Assembly (NCBI RefSeq): GCF_002067035.1
Contig: NZ_MVQB01000062.1
Span: 1-64,000 of the forward strand
From: Methanoregula sp. PtaB.Bin085
Lineage (GTDB): Archaea > Halobacteriota > Methanomicrobia > Methanomicrobiales > Methanospirillaceae
Direction: 5' to 3'
DNA: 64,000 nt
In this document: positions 16,544-24,795 of the stretch, one piece after another
Layout of the letters: each line of letters begins with the position of its first letter
Position numbering within the stretch: position 1 is the stretch's first letter
Translations under genes and position numbers: made by a program
Notes under the pieces: generated by a model
The model's input: the letters and a program-made list of their open reading frames with translations, nothing else
Told to the model about the DNA's origin: nothing
Database searches by the model: none

Positions 16544-18208
16544 TTACAGTATCTGACGACGGATATAAACGGCAAACAGGAACAGGAGAACCAGGATACC
16601 AACAGCGATTCTGACATAATCTGGTGCAGGTTTCTTATTATTTGCCACCGGGTTCCAGTCGTCATCGAAAACCGCACGAAAATACCGGGCTGCTCCGGGG
16701 TGGTCGATGATGACACCAGCCTCACGGTTGAATACAGGTGAGTTGCTGTTCCAGTTGATACTGCTGACCAGTACGCGTTCATCGTCAACAATAATGCCTT
16801 TATTGTGTATTTTTTCTACAGGACTGATCGAGAGATCGATGCATTTCGCTTCCAGAGGGAGATGTTCTGCGGCAGCGATACGGTTGATAAGTACGGCCAT
16901 TTCATCATTGTTGCCGGGCCCTTCAACATTATACCAGTATGAGTCGAGCAGTATCCGGACATGAACCCCCCGGCGCGAGGCATTTATTGCAGATGAAAGA
17001 TAGGGATTGAGGGTGAGCCGGCTTTCGTTTTTAATATACGCCTGCTCGATCTCGATACTCGACCTGGCACGGTCAAGCATCTCCGTAATCTGGTAACTTG
17101 TGTCGGGTGCTATAACAGGAATGACTGTGGCACCTTCGAAAATGGCAGGAGTGAATTCGGCAGGATATTTTTCTGATAATGCCGGTTCGGCTTTTCCCGC
17201 CGTCCCGGAATACGGAACAACCGACCGGCTTCCGATATCAGTAAAAAAAATTCCGGTGAAATAGTGGGCCAGACCAGAATTTCTGATATGGACACCCCAG
17301 CCGCGATTGCCACTCATCCCCTTTGGTGGCAACCCGCTGTTCTTGAAATTCTCACTGGTAACGAGAATCGACGTATTGTCTATCACGATGTATTTGGCGT
17401 GGTCGTACCGGTAGGGCGCATGATCTGTGGCAGTCGAGACCATGGACATGACGGGAATGCCGCTCCGGTTGACGGTCCAGACCAGCGATTTTTCAGCGGG
17501 ACTGATTCCGCCGACCGGACCTCCCTCAATGAGGACACGGACATCCACACCCCTTGTTTTTGCCGCAACCAGCGATTCTCCAAGAAAGGAACTGGAAAAT
17601 TCGTACATATTGACATAGGCTGAAGCTGATGCGTTGTCTAATACCTGACGGAAAACCTCACCAGCGCAATCAGGAGACACAAAGGTTGTTACCGAGGCAT
17701 TATGGAATACTGCCGGCTCAAACCGCGACTGCCCTATCAGAAGGACACGGCGATCCCAGGTCCCGTTCTCCAGATAATGCACCTGTCCCTCGCGAGGCCT
17801 CACATCCTCCGGCCACGAAACACTCTGGACAGCGTTATTATTTTTATACAAAACCAGTTCATCGCGGGTGTTTGCAAGGCGGAGTGGATCTCCGTTGATC
17901 ACATTAGGGACATCCGGGGAATAATCCAGCCATTCGAAATCCGGATACCTGCCATGGGTCTGGTTATACGCTACCGCGTTTCGGGCTACAGTAACATATC
18001 CCCGGATTACAGTCCCCGGGGGGAACCGGAATCCCCCGTGATTATCTGATAGGGATATATCATCGAGCGTCCCATTACCGGAAAGGACAATATATTCATC
18101 AGCATCCTCGTGGAGGTAAGGGTCGGGACAGAACTCGACAATCTGTACCGCGCCACTGGTATGCATCACACACAAAAGAACGACACTCAGGGCGAGCATG
18201 ATGCGCAT
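16544..18208 (-). CDS. Secreted phospholipase D-like protein
   Basis: 554 residues. Signal peptide at residues 1-20, then an N-terminal beta domain like the lamin-tail fold (VQIVEFCPDPYLHEDADEYIV, residues 21-130). Two PLD domains follow with HKD motifs at H270-K272-D277 (HAKYIVID) and H468-K470-D475 (HNKGIIVD), both intact. A membrane helix at about 531-549 with RRQ after it anchors the C-terminus, leaving the enzyme outside. Many Asn-X-Ser/Thr sites suggest glycosylation. Substrate unknown: phosphodiester bonds in lipids or in extracellular nucleic acid are both possible. Lamin-tail plus PLD is typical of exported archaeal nucleases/phospholipases. Confidence 0.85.
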   Translation of the reverse strand: MRIMLALSVVLLCVMHTSGAVQIVEFCPDPYLHEDADEYIVLSGNGTLDDISLSDNHGGFRFPPGTVIRGYVTVARNAVAYNQTHGRYPDFEWLDYSPDVPNVINGDPLRLANTRDELVLYKNNNAVQSVSWPEDVRPREGQVHYLENGTWDRRVLLIGQSRFEPAVFHNASVTTFVSPDCAGEVFRQVLDNASASAYVNMYEFSSSFLGESLVAAKTRGVDVRVLIEGGPVGGISPAEKSLVWTVNRSGIPVMSMVSTATDHAPYRYDHAKYIVIDNTSILVTSENFKNSGLPPKGMSGNRGWGVHIRNSGLAHYFTGIFFTDIGSRSVVPYSGTAGKAEPALSEKYPAEFTPAIFEGATVIPVIAPDTSYQITEMLDRARSSIEIEQAYIKNESRLTLNPYLSSAINASRRGVHVRILLDSYWYNVEGPGNNDEMAVLINRIAAAEHLPLEAKCIDLSISPVEKIHNKGIIVDDERVLVSSINWNSNSPVFNREAGVIIDHPGAARYFRAVFDDDWNPVANNKKPAPDYVRIAVGILVLLFLFAVYIRRQIL

Positions 18209-18271
18209 GGAAAATCAGGTTGTATACAATTCCATATTAATATACTGAAATAATATTCTGAGGTGCCCCAC

Positions 18272-18889
18272 ATGAGCAAAACATCATCCTGTCGTTGTCC
18301 GAGTTCCCCGCTTGTCGTAAAACTCGGGGGAAGCCTCTGTCCGCACGTCCCAGAACTGGCCACGGTCTTCCGCAATTCAGCCAGACCCCTTGTCATCGTA
18401 CCCGGAGGGGGCCCGTTTGCAGATGCTGTAAGAAAAGTACAGACAGATGATGATTCGGCACACTGGATGGCGGTTGCTGCAATGGACCAGTATGGCTGGT
18501 ATATTTCCTCATATGGGATTGGAACGACGGCATCTCTCCAGGTACCGGATCGACCCGCTGTTCTCCTGCCCTATTGCAGCGTGCGACAGTACGATCCGCT
18601 GCCTCATTCTTGGGATGTCACTTCAGATTCGATTGCGGCCTGGGTAGCAAATGTACTCGGCCTTGACCTTCTGGTCCTGAAATCGGTCGATGGGCTCTTT
18701 GAACAGGGGAACCTTATGGAATGGGTAACGACGAGGAGGGACACAGACGTTGTCGATCCGTTTTTTATTCCGTTTGTACTGAAAAAAAAAGTAACGACAA
18801 CAATTATCAACGGGGCCTGTCCTGGCCGCGTCAGGCATTTTTTAAAAGGGGATGTGGTCCCGGGAACATGGATTGGTACAACCTTTTAA
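18272..18889 (+). CDS. mfnE: MfnE-type kinase of methanofuran synthesis
   Basis: 205 residues from ATG 18272, which follows the SD GAGGTG. Amino-acid-kinase fold: PLVVKLGGSL (Lys and Gly-rich loop), VIVPGGGPFAD, then LDLLVLKSVDGLF and TTIINGACPGRV. This short branch phosphorylates the aminomethylfuran-methyl phosphate precursor of methanofuran, the first C1 carrier of methanogenesis. The track frame opens at a GTG nine bases earlier, but this falls inside the SD. A TTGTATACAA palindrome (18220-18229) lies in the divergent promoter with the PLD gene. Confidence 0.85.
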   Translation: MSKTSSCRCPSSPLVVKLGGSLCPHVPELATVFRNSARPLVIVPGGGPFADAVRKVQTDDDSAHWMAVAAMDQYGWYISSYGIGTTASLQVPDRPAVLLPYCSVRQYDPLPHSWDVTSDSIAAWVANVLGLDLLVLKSVDGLFEQGNLMEWVTTRRDTDVVDPFFIPFVLKKKVTTTIINGACPGRVRHFLKGDVVPGTWIGTTF

Positions 18890-18942
18890 AGGTTTCAAGA
18901 GAGATACTATAGGAATCTACAGGAATCCCTGGAGGAGCATAA

Positions 18943-19104
18943 ATGTCTGACAAGAAATGTACATCCTGCAACGCCCCGCTTGCTGAAGAGGGGGCAACTG
19001 AGTTCGGGTGCCCGGCCTGCGGCGCGGAGATCTGCCGCTGTTACCGGTGCCGCGAGCAGAGTATCTCATATACCTGCCCGAAATGCGGATTCGGGGGACC
19101 GTAA
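18943..19104 (+). CDS. Small zinc-ribbon protein next to EF-1 beta
   Basis: 53 residues, [13 protein letters not shown] to CPKCGFGGP. It has four CxxC-type knuckles (CTSC, CPAC, CRCYRC, CPKC), enough for two zinc ribbons. This is the short zinc-finger family (HVO_2753 type in haloarchaea) that is usually found directly before the aEF-1 beta gene. The ATG follows GGAGGAGCATAA, a strong SD. The next gene begins 4 nt after its stop. Function unknown, perhaps translation-related. Confidence 0.85.
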   Translation: MSDKKCTSCNAPLAEEGATEFGCPACGAEICRCYRCREQSISYTCPKCGFGGP

Positions 19105-19108
19105 CGAC

Positions 19109-19366
19109 ATGGGCAGTGTTGCAGTCATCATGAGGGTCATGCCGGAGTCTCCGGAAGTCGACCTTGAACAGCTGAAAACGGCCCTGAAGCAGAAGCTGCC
19201 GGGTATTCAGGACATGAAAGTGGAACCGATCGGTTTCGGGCTCAAGGCAATCAAGTTCGCTGCGATCATCAATGATGCCGGCGGGGAGACCGACAAACTC
19301 GAGTCGTCCTTAAGTACAATCCCCGGCGTAGAACGCGCAGAAATTATTGAAGTAACGCTGAACTGA
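19109..19366 (+). CDS. ef1b: Translation elongation factor 1 beta (aEF-1B)
   Basis: 85 residues, MGSVAVIMRVMPESPEVDLE. Guanine-nucleotide exchange factor that recycles aEF-1 alpha. It has the ferredoxin-like fold pattern of the EF1B catalytic domain, with EPIGFGLKAIKFAAII in the centre and VERAEIIEVTLN at the end. Length is normal for archaea (about 88). Located directly after the zinc-ribbon gene in one operon. Confidence 0.93.
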   Translation: MGSVAVIMRVMPESPEVDLEQLKTALKQKLPGIQDMKVEPIGFGLKAIKFAAIINDAGGETDKLESSLSTIPGVERAEIIEVTLN

Positions 19367-19394
19367 TTTGAACGGTTCTTCCGTTCCTTTTTCC

Positions 19395-20342
19395 TTATTC
19401 TTCGAGTGCGTCAAGGACCTTTCTGGTATTCCCGCGTATCTTTTCAACGGACTCGCGGAATGCGATCACTTCTGATTCGTCAAGCCGTATCGTGACGGGA
19501 AATACGCCGTTAACATTCACCCGCGCGGGAACCCCGATACAGACATCGCCGATACCATGCACCTCGGTTTTGATGTAGGTACAGACGGTAAGAATACGGT
19601 TTTCATCCCCAAGTACAGTCCGGACAAGCGATGCTATCGCTTCCCCCGGCCCGTAAACAGTGGATCCTTTATTCTGGATGATCAACTGCCCGCTGCACTT
19701 GACCGAATTGATGATATCCTGAACAGGCAGGTGTGAGAATTCCGGCAGGTTGGAGATCTTGATGCCCCCAATCGTTGTTGCGGACCACAGGGGAACCATG
19801 CTGTCGCCGTGCTCGCCGATGATCCTGGTATGTACCTCGCTGACATGCACCCGGAAATACGCGGCGATGAGCGATTTGAGGCGCATTGAATCAAGGTGCG
19901 TTCCAAGGCCGAACACCTGGTTAGGCTTGAGACCGGAATACTTCAGCGCCACACTGGTCATGACGTCAACCGGGTTCGTGACCATGAGAATCTTGGTCTC
20001 CGGCGCAACCGACCCGATTGTCCGTGCTATCGGGGCAATAATCTTAGCATTCCCGAGCGCGAGATCGAGACGATCCTGTCCTGCTTTTCTGGGTTCGCCT
20101 GCAGTAATAACAACAATATCCGACCCACTGGCATCGTTCAGGTTCGTCGTCCAGCTGGTCTCGATATCCGTTCCCCTTGCAGCAAAGGAATCGATAAGAT
20201 CCTGGGTAATTCCCTGTAACAGGGATTCACGCCCCTCCCTCCCGTAGAGGAGGATATCACTGACATGGGGAATTGCCGAGATCGCATGGGCGGCAAACAT
20301 GCCGACATTTCCCGTTGCTCCGATAATGGTCACTTTTGCCAT
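19395..20342 (-). CDS. mdh: Malate dehydrogenase
   Basis: 315 residues from ATG 20342 (MAKVTIIGATGNVG). LDH/MDH fold: NAD(P) loop GATGNVGMFAA, VITAGEPRKAGQDR (substrate-binding Arg residues), VTNPVDVMTSV, and the catalytic IGEHGDSMVP with His. The R in GEPRK... rather than Q identifies malate rather than lactate specificity in archaea. It supplies the reductive partial TCA pathway to 2-oxoglutarate. The longer N-terminus MMVI is probably not used. Upstream is the SRP RNA gene on the same strand. Confidence 0.9.
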   Translation of the reverse strand: MAKVTIIGATGNVGMFAAHAISAIPHVSDILLYGREGRESLLQGITQDLIDSFAARGTDIETSWTTNLNDASGSDIVVITAGEPRKAGQDRLDLALGNAKIIAPIARTIGSVAPETKILMVTNPVDVMTSVALKYSGLKPNQVFGLGTHLDSMRLKSLIAAYFRVHVSEVHTRIIGEHGDSMVPLWSATTIGGIKISNLPEFSHLPVQDIINSVKCSGQLIIQNKGSTVYGPGEAIASLVRTVLGDENRILTVCTYIKTEVHGIGDVCIGVPARVNVNGVFPVTIRLDESEVIAFRESVEKIRGNTRKVLDALEE

Positions 20343-20355
20343 AATAACCATCAAT

Positions 20356-20662
20356 GGGGACGGGTTATCGGTCGACTGTACGTTTCTCCGTTCACCAAAG
20401 CATCCCTCCTCAGCCCCGTTACCCCATGGGCGCCGGATGTCTGCGGTAAGTCTGCTCCCTTCCGGGCCTGAACCGGTTCCCGCAGCGACAGGTCGTTATT
20501 CCCTCCGGAATATTGATACCTGGCCATCGACCTCATGGGACGAGGTTTCACCGTCAGGACACACAGGATCCAGAAGGCCGTTGCAGCCTCAGTCAAACTT
20601 CGCCCCCCGCGTACCGACGGTTTCGGGTTACAAGTGACGCCGAGCCACCCGGGCTAGTCCCC
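20356..20662 (-). ncRNA. Signal recognition particle RNA (7S RNA)
   Basis: About 307 nt. The transcript begins GGGGACTAGCCCGGG, and its 5' GGGGAC pairs with the 3' GTCCCC. The Alu part contains TTGTAACCCGAAACC; the S domain contains the helix-8 signature TCAGGCCCGGAAGGGAGCAG with flanking GCGG/CCGC. These are diagnostic of archaeal SRP RNA, which binds SRP19 and SRP54. A TATA-like CTTTATTGG (about 20682-20690, minus) lies about 24 nt upstream of the 5' end. Exact ends are estimated from the terminal helix. Confidence 0.92.
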
Positions 20663-20738
20663 ATATACCTTTGTACACCGGCCAATAAAGGCTTTTTACC
20701 AAAGAACAATTGGACACAGATGCCGGGAGATGAGATCG

Positions 20739-21770
20739 TCAGGGAATAAAAACCTCTCCGCCAACGTTTTTCTTCCATTCATCGAGGATCTGGTGCAACG
20801 CAGGGGTATCGCTCTTGTCAAACATGTCGAAAACCGTTATTGGAGATGGATCCATGGAAAGGACAGTATAAAGCCTGCGGAAATCACCCTGGAACACCTC
20901 AATCTTCTGTTTACCCTCTGTTTCTGCGATCTTTACCGGTTCCTTCATGACCGGATGTTTTTCCATATCCTCTTCCTGTTCATATATCCTGACGCGGTCG
21001 ATTTGCAGGTATTCCCTGTTGACCTCGAGGTTGAACGCTGACCAGAACGCAGATGCGTACCACGCATCGTTCAGGACTACGCGGGGGACACCAAGGCAGG
21101 CCGCCGCAAGTCCCAGGGTCCCGACACCGGAACACGCATCAACAAAGAATTTGGCCGGTGGATTTCCCACATGCTGCACAACGGCCTGGATTTTTGGATA
21201 CCCCCCCCGGGGAAACTCGATGTGGATGCGCGATTGTTGTTTATACATGACGAGCGGCCCGGTCCTGAGCGGGAAGATATCTGCCCTCACATCGCATCCG
21301 GCCAGGAGTTCATAGACGCGGGGGACGGAATCGAAATTCGGGTTTGTGATCCCCGGGATAAAATTTTCCTTTTTGATAACACCGCGCAGCTCAGGAACTT
21401 CATTCATCAGACGTTCCGCAGTTTTTCTGGTTGCAGCAGATGTCAGCAGGGTCAGGGATTTTTGGGGAAGGAAGGGAGGTCGATCCATCGCAAATCCGGG
21501 ATGCACGAGCGGAGACCCGACAGCGATCAGGGGATCAGTGGTTGTCAGGTCCCCCTCCTCGACCATGATCACGTACATGTGGGTAAAAACCTCGTCAATA
21601 AACCGTTTTCCGCACGAACAGGGCAGTCCATATTCAAGCGATGGAGAGGGAGCCCGCTTGTCAAGTACCCGTATACTACAGTTCGGGCAGGGAAGAAAGA
21701 TGCCAGGGAGGGTCGTAAGAATTTCCTTTGCCGATTGTACGCAATCCATCCCGCAGACGGGACACTTCAT
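20739..21770 (-). CDS. SAM-dependent methyltransferase with zinc ribbon
   Basis: About 343 residues from ATG 21770 (MKCPVCGMDC). The N-terminal 70 residues have three cysteine pairs (CPVCGMDC, CPNC, CSCGK) that should bind one or two zinc ions. The methyltransferase motif I is FVDACSGVGTLGLAAACLG, followed by RVVLNDAWYASAFW. The class I fold without an obvious catalytic motif (no NPPY or DPPY) makes a protein or small-molecule substrate more likely than DNA. I know no assigned function. Not clearly in an operon; SRP RNA lies downstream and two tRNA genes upstream on the same strand. Confidence 0.7.
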   Translation of the reverse strand: MKCPVCGMDCVQSAKEILTTLPGIFLPCPNCSIRVLDKRAPSPSLEYGLPCSCGKRFIDEVFTHMYVIMVEEGDLTTTDPLIAVGSPLVHPGFAMDRPPFLPQKSLTLLTSAATRKTAERLMNEVPELRGVIKKENFIPGITNPNFDSVPRVYELLAGCDVRADIFPLRTGPLVMYKQQSRIHIEFPRGGYPKIQAVVQHVGNPPAKFFVDACSGVGTLGLAAACLGVPRVVLNDAWYASAFWSAFNLEVNREYLQIDRVRIYEQEEDMEKHPVMKEPVKIAETEGKQKIEVFQGDFRRLYTVLSMDPSPITVFDMFDKSDTPALHQILDEWKKNVGGEVFIP

Positions 21771-21863
21771 GCTGCTTCCTATGCATGTCCCATCATACAA
21801 AGGTTTTCAATTAACATCGCCACATACGCTGCCGTAAAGAAAAGACGATTGAAAAACCGGCAG

Positions 21864-21938
21864 TGGGCCCGAAGGGATTCGAACCCATGACCGCCCGGTT
21901 ATGAGCCGGGCGCTCTAACCGGACTGAGCTACGGGCCC
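21864..21938 (-). tRNA. tRNA-Met, elongator type (anticodon CAT)
   Basis: On the minus strand it begins GGGCCCGTAGCTCAG and ends TTCGGGCCC-A; acceptor stem 7 bp. Anticodon loop CTCATAA within GCCCGG-type stem CCCGG/CCGGG. The shape matches archaeal elongator Met rather than initiator. One T.T mismatch is present in the T stem (ATGGG/CCCTT). A tRNA-Ile2 (CAT, lysidine-like agmatidine) is an alternative I consider less likely. Confidence 0.88.
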
Positions 21939-21943
21939 CCAAA

Positions 21944-22016
21944 CGCCCCCCACAGGGCTCGAACCTGTGACATTCGGATTAACAGTCCGACACTCTACCA
22001 ACTGAGTTAGGGAGGC
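21944..22016 (-). tRNA. tRNA-Asn (anticodon GTT)
   Basis: Acceptor GCCTCCC pairs with GGGGGGC (one G-T pair), discriminator G. Anticodon stem CGGAC-type GGACTGTTAATCC with loop CTGTTAA, anticodon GTT. It lies 5 nt upstream of tRNA-Met on the same strand, so both are probably cut from one precursor. Confidence 0.9.
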
Positions 22017-22112
22017 ACGATTAATGCGCCTTATTAGATTCTTTCTGAGTACTTTTAAAGGTAACTATGAGAGGGATCAGGGAGAGAAAACGGGGGGTCC
22101 TGCTTCGGGGGG

Positions 22113-22397
22113 TTATTTCCTTTTCATCGCTGACAGAAGACCGATGAGAGCGTCCAGGTCTTCATCGAGATGCAGGAATAATTCATGCGTCTGCGGTGTC
22201 GCTATGGCACCATCAGGAGACGCACGGATGTAACCGAGCTGCTCGAGAACATGGAGGGAATAACGGATACGATGAGAGGGCAGATCAAGCAGCTCGGCAA
22301 GTTTCATGATACCGATCGGCTGATGATCAGCAACCGCCTTTGCTACTTCGAGATGCCGGCTGAGGAGTTCAATTTCATCTTTCATCTTCTTTATCAT
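22113..22397 (-). CDS. Small winged-helix regulator
   Basis: 94 residues. A winged-helix DNA-binding fold covers residues 15-70: EVAKAVADHQPIGIMKLAELL as helices 1-2, LPSHRIRYSLHVLEQLGYI as recognition helix, then a wing (ASPDGAIATPQT). The C-terminus is an acidic helix (LDEDLDALIGLLSAMKRK), probably for dimerisation. Start is uncertain between 22397 and ATG 22385 (MKDEIEL); neither has a strong SD. The membrane-protein gene 22428-22691 is just upstream on the same strand, so it may regulate that gene. Confidence 0.65.
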   Translation of the reverse strand: MIKKMKDEIELLSRHLEVAKAVADHQPIGIMKLAELLDLPSHRIRYSLHVLEQLGYIRASPDGAIATPQTHELFLHLDEDLDALIGLLSAMKRK

Positions 22398-22427
22398 AGG
22401 AGACCCGCACCAACCCTGCGGAACGTG

Positions 22428-22691
22428 TTATGATCCATGTTCATCCTTTTGTTCTTTTTCTTTGTCTGCGTTATCATCAAGCCATGCTTTTGTTTCCCGG
22501 TATTTTTTCATAAAATCCAGTAACAGGACAAGAGCAACAGCAAGCATGATGAAAATCAGAGGAGTTGTAACGGGAGACTGAATGATCATAAACACGGGAA
22601 TCGACATTGCGATGAGAAGGATGATGATGTTTAATTCGACGGTCAGACGATAAAATTTCCATCTGAACTGGGCTTTTGCCTTCTCATCCAT
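22428..22691 (-). CDS. Small two-span membrane protein
   Basis: 87 residues. Two hydrophobic helices (residues about 18-38 and 42-60), with a basic N-terminus (AKAQFRWKFYRL) and a charged C-terminal tail (KEKEQKDEHGS). No known domain recognised. It lies 30 nt upstream of a winged-helix regulator gene on the same strand, and divergent from the peptidase gene at 22752. Function unknown. Confidence 0.55.
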   Translation of the reverse strand: MDEKAKAQFRWKFYRLTVELNIIILLIAMSIPVFMIIQSPVTTPLIFIMLAVALVLLLDFMKKYRETKAWLDDNADKEKEQKDEHGS

Positions 22692-22751
22692 TGCAGGTAC
22701 GTCAACTCCGGAATAAAAGTACTTGACGTTTCACAACAAATATACCTCCAG

Positions 22752-23879
22752 ATGGATCCTCTCTCAGATGCAATCAGGAAAAGCGGCGCTGACGCATATG
22801 TGGCATATGCCAACTCGCGGGATGCCGATATGAGGTACCTCACTCATTTTACGACAAGCGATCCCTTTGTTTTTTTTAAAAAGAAGGGGAGCAGAGGGAC
22901 AATTATCATCTCCCAGATGGAGGTGGGGCGCGCATCCCGTGAAAGTATAACCGCGGTTATGACACGCGCGGAGGCAGGGCTTCCTGAGATCCTGAAAAAA
23001 GAGAAAGATCCTTACCGGGCAACAGCACTGATGATTGCGGAACAGGCCGGGAAAAAAATTCTCGTGCCGCCGAATTTCCCCGTTGCACTGGCAAGCGCTC
23101 TCGGTGAGTTCTGTACCGTCAAGATTGATACCGGCACTGTCCTTTCCATGCGTGCAAAAAAAAGCAGGCCGGAGATCAGATGCTTACGGGGGATCCAGGC
23201 AATTACCCAGACTGCAATGGCTCAGGCGGTTTTGCTTATCAGGCGCGCTACCGTGAAAAAAGGGATCCTGTATCATGATAGTAAACCCCTGACATCGGAA
23301 GATATACGATATGCGATGCATCGTGTTCTGCTGGAACACGGCTGCAGCGCAGAAGACACGATAGTATCGTGCGGGAAGGATACAGCAATCCCCCACATGA
23401 CGGGATCCGGCCCCCTGATGGCTGACGAACCCATTATCATCGATCTCTTCCCGCTGCACGAAAAATCGGGATATTATTCGGATATGACGCGTACGCTGGT
23501 CAAGGGGGAACCGTCACCGGAAATTCTCGAGATGTATTCCGCCCTTCTTGAAGCAAAGCAACTGGCCGTTTCACGGGTTAAAAGCGGTGTGAGCGGTGCA
23601 GACCTCTACCAGATTGTTGTTGATTTTTTCAGGGAACACGGATACGAAAGCGATACACGGGGTTTCATGCACAGTCTCGGTCATGGTGTCGGTTTACAGG
23701 TGCATGAACTCCCCTCCCTTGGCCCTGCAGGAAAAAACCTTGAAGCGGGTAATGTAATCACTATCGAACCTGGTTTGTACTACCCGGGTATCGGGGGTGT
23801 CCGGGTGGAGGACATTGGTGCCGTGACAAAAACAGGATTTAGCAATTTCACGTCATTTTCCGAGGACCTGATAGCATGA
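22752..23879 (+). CDS. Aminopeptidase P / Xaa-Pro dipeptidase family (M24)
   Basis: 375 residues with a creatinase-type N-terminal domain (1-140) and an M24 catalytic domain. The metal ligands of the pita-bread fold are visible: D in IIDLFPL, D in YSDMTRT, H in HSLGHGVGLQVHE, E in TIEPGLY and E in VRVEDIGAV. It should cut an N-terminal residue before proline. The stop overlaps map by 4 nt, and both may act on N-termini of new peptides. Confidence 0.88.
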   Translation: MDPLSDAIRKSGADAYVAYANSRDADMRYLTHFTTSDPFVFFKKKGSRGTIIISQMEVGRASRESITAVMTRAEAGLPEILKKEKDPYRATALMIAEQAGKKILVPPNFPVALASALGEFCTVKIDTGTVLSMRAKKSRPEIRCLRGIQAITQTAMAQAVLLIRRATVKKGILYHDSKPLTSEDIRYAMHRVLLEHGCSAEDTIVSCGKDTAIPHMTGSGPLMADEPIIIDLFPLHEKSGYYSDMTRTLVKGEPSPEILEMYSALLEAKQLAVSRVKSGVSGADLYQIVVDFFREHGYESDTRGFMHSLGHGVGLQVHELPSLGPAGKNLEAGNVITIEPGLYYPGIGGVRVEDIGAVTKTGFSNFTSFSEDLIA

Positions 23880-24751
23880 ACGATGACATTTTTCATAAAT
23901 ACTGCGAGGCCGGCCGCATTGCAGCAAAGATACTCAGGGAAGGGGCTGAAGAGATCCGGATCGGTACACCATACCTTGCTGTTGTCGAAACCATCGAATC
24001 GCGAGTGACCGAAGAAGGAGCCGGGCTGGCATTTCCCCTGAACCTGTCAATAAACGAGGACGCGGCACACGATACAGCTTCTCCCGGGGATTCACGGATA
24101 TTTGCGAAAGGCGATGTTGTAAAACTGGATCTAGGTATCCATATTGACGGATATATCGCAGATACGGCAATGACTGTGGACCTTGGGACCAATTCCCTCC
24201 TTGTGGAAGCTTCAAGAGCAGCACTCGATGCCGCGATCCGCAGGGTCCGGCCCGGTGTATCAGTTGGCGATCTGGGTTCTGCGATCCAGTATGAGATCGA
24301 GAGTCGCGGATACAGGCCGGTATCGAACCTTACCGGGCACGGTCTCGGCCAGTATGTCCAACACCGATCGCCGACGATTCCCAATGTCGGGATCAAAGGT
24401 GGCATGGTACTTGAGGAGGGGATGGTTTTTGCCATCGAACCATTCGCTACTACCGGCAGCGGCCGTGTTATGGAGAAAACTCGCCGGGAGATCTACTCCC
24501 AGATCTCTCCAAAACCTGTCAGAATCCCTGCAGGCAGGGCTGTTCTGGAAAAGATCCGGGACCGCCGCGGCCTCCCCTTCTCCCGTCGTTGGGTGAACGA
24601 GAAGAAAACGGATATTGTCCTTCCTGCACTTGTCCGCTCGCAGGTGCTCCGGGCCTATCCGGTGTTATCGGATATTCCGGGATCGCTTGTCTCCCAGGCG
24701 GAACATACCATCATTGTCACCACTGACGGGTGCATTGTCACCACCGGGTGA
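23876..24751 (+). CDS. map: Methionine aminopeptidase, type II
   Basis: 291 residues. Removes initiator methionine. Metal ligands are D in VKLDLGIHIDGYIADTAM (two Asp), H in TGHGLGQYVQH, E in MVFAIEPFAT, and E in SQAEHTIIVT. The insert (about 60 residues, KTRREIYSQISPKPVR...) before the last motif is typical of type II enzymes in archaea. Translationally coupled to the M24 gene upstream. Confidence 0.94.
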   Translation: MNDDIFHKYCEAGRIAAKILREGAEEIRIGTPYLAVVETIESRVTEEGAGLAFPLNLSINEDAAHDTASPGDSRIFAKGDVVKLDLGIHIDGYIADTAMTVDLGTNSLLVEASRAALDAAIRRVRPGVSVGDLGSAIQYEIESRGYRPVSNLTGHGLGQYVQHRSPTIPNVGIKGGMVLEEGMVFAIEPFATTGSGRVMEKTRREIYSQISPKPVRIPAGRAVLEKIRDRRGLPFSRRWVNEKKTDIVLPALVRSQVLRAYPVLSDIPGSLVSQAEHTIIVTTDGCIVTTG

Positions 24752-24795
24752 GATAGCCTTATTCAATGACAAGATGAATAATTAAGGTTACAGCC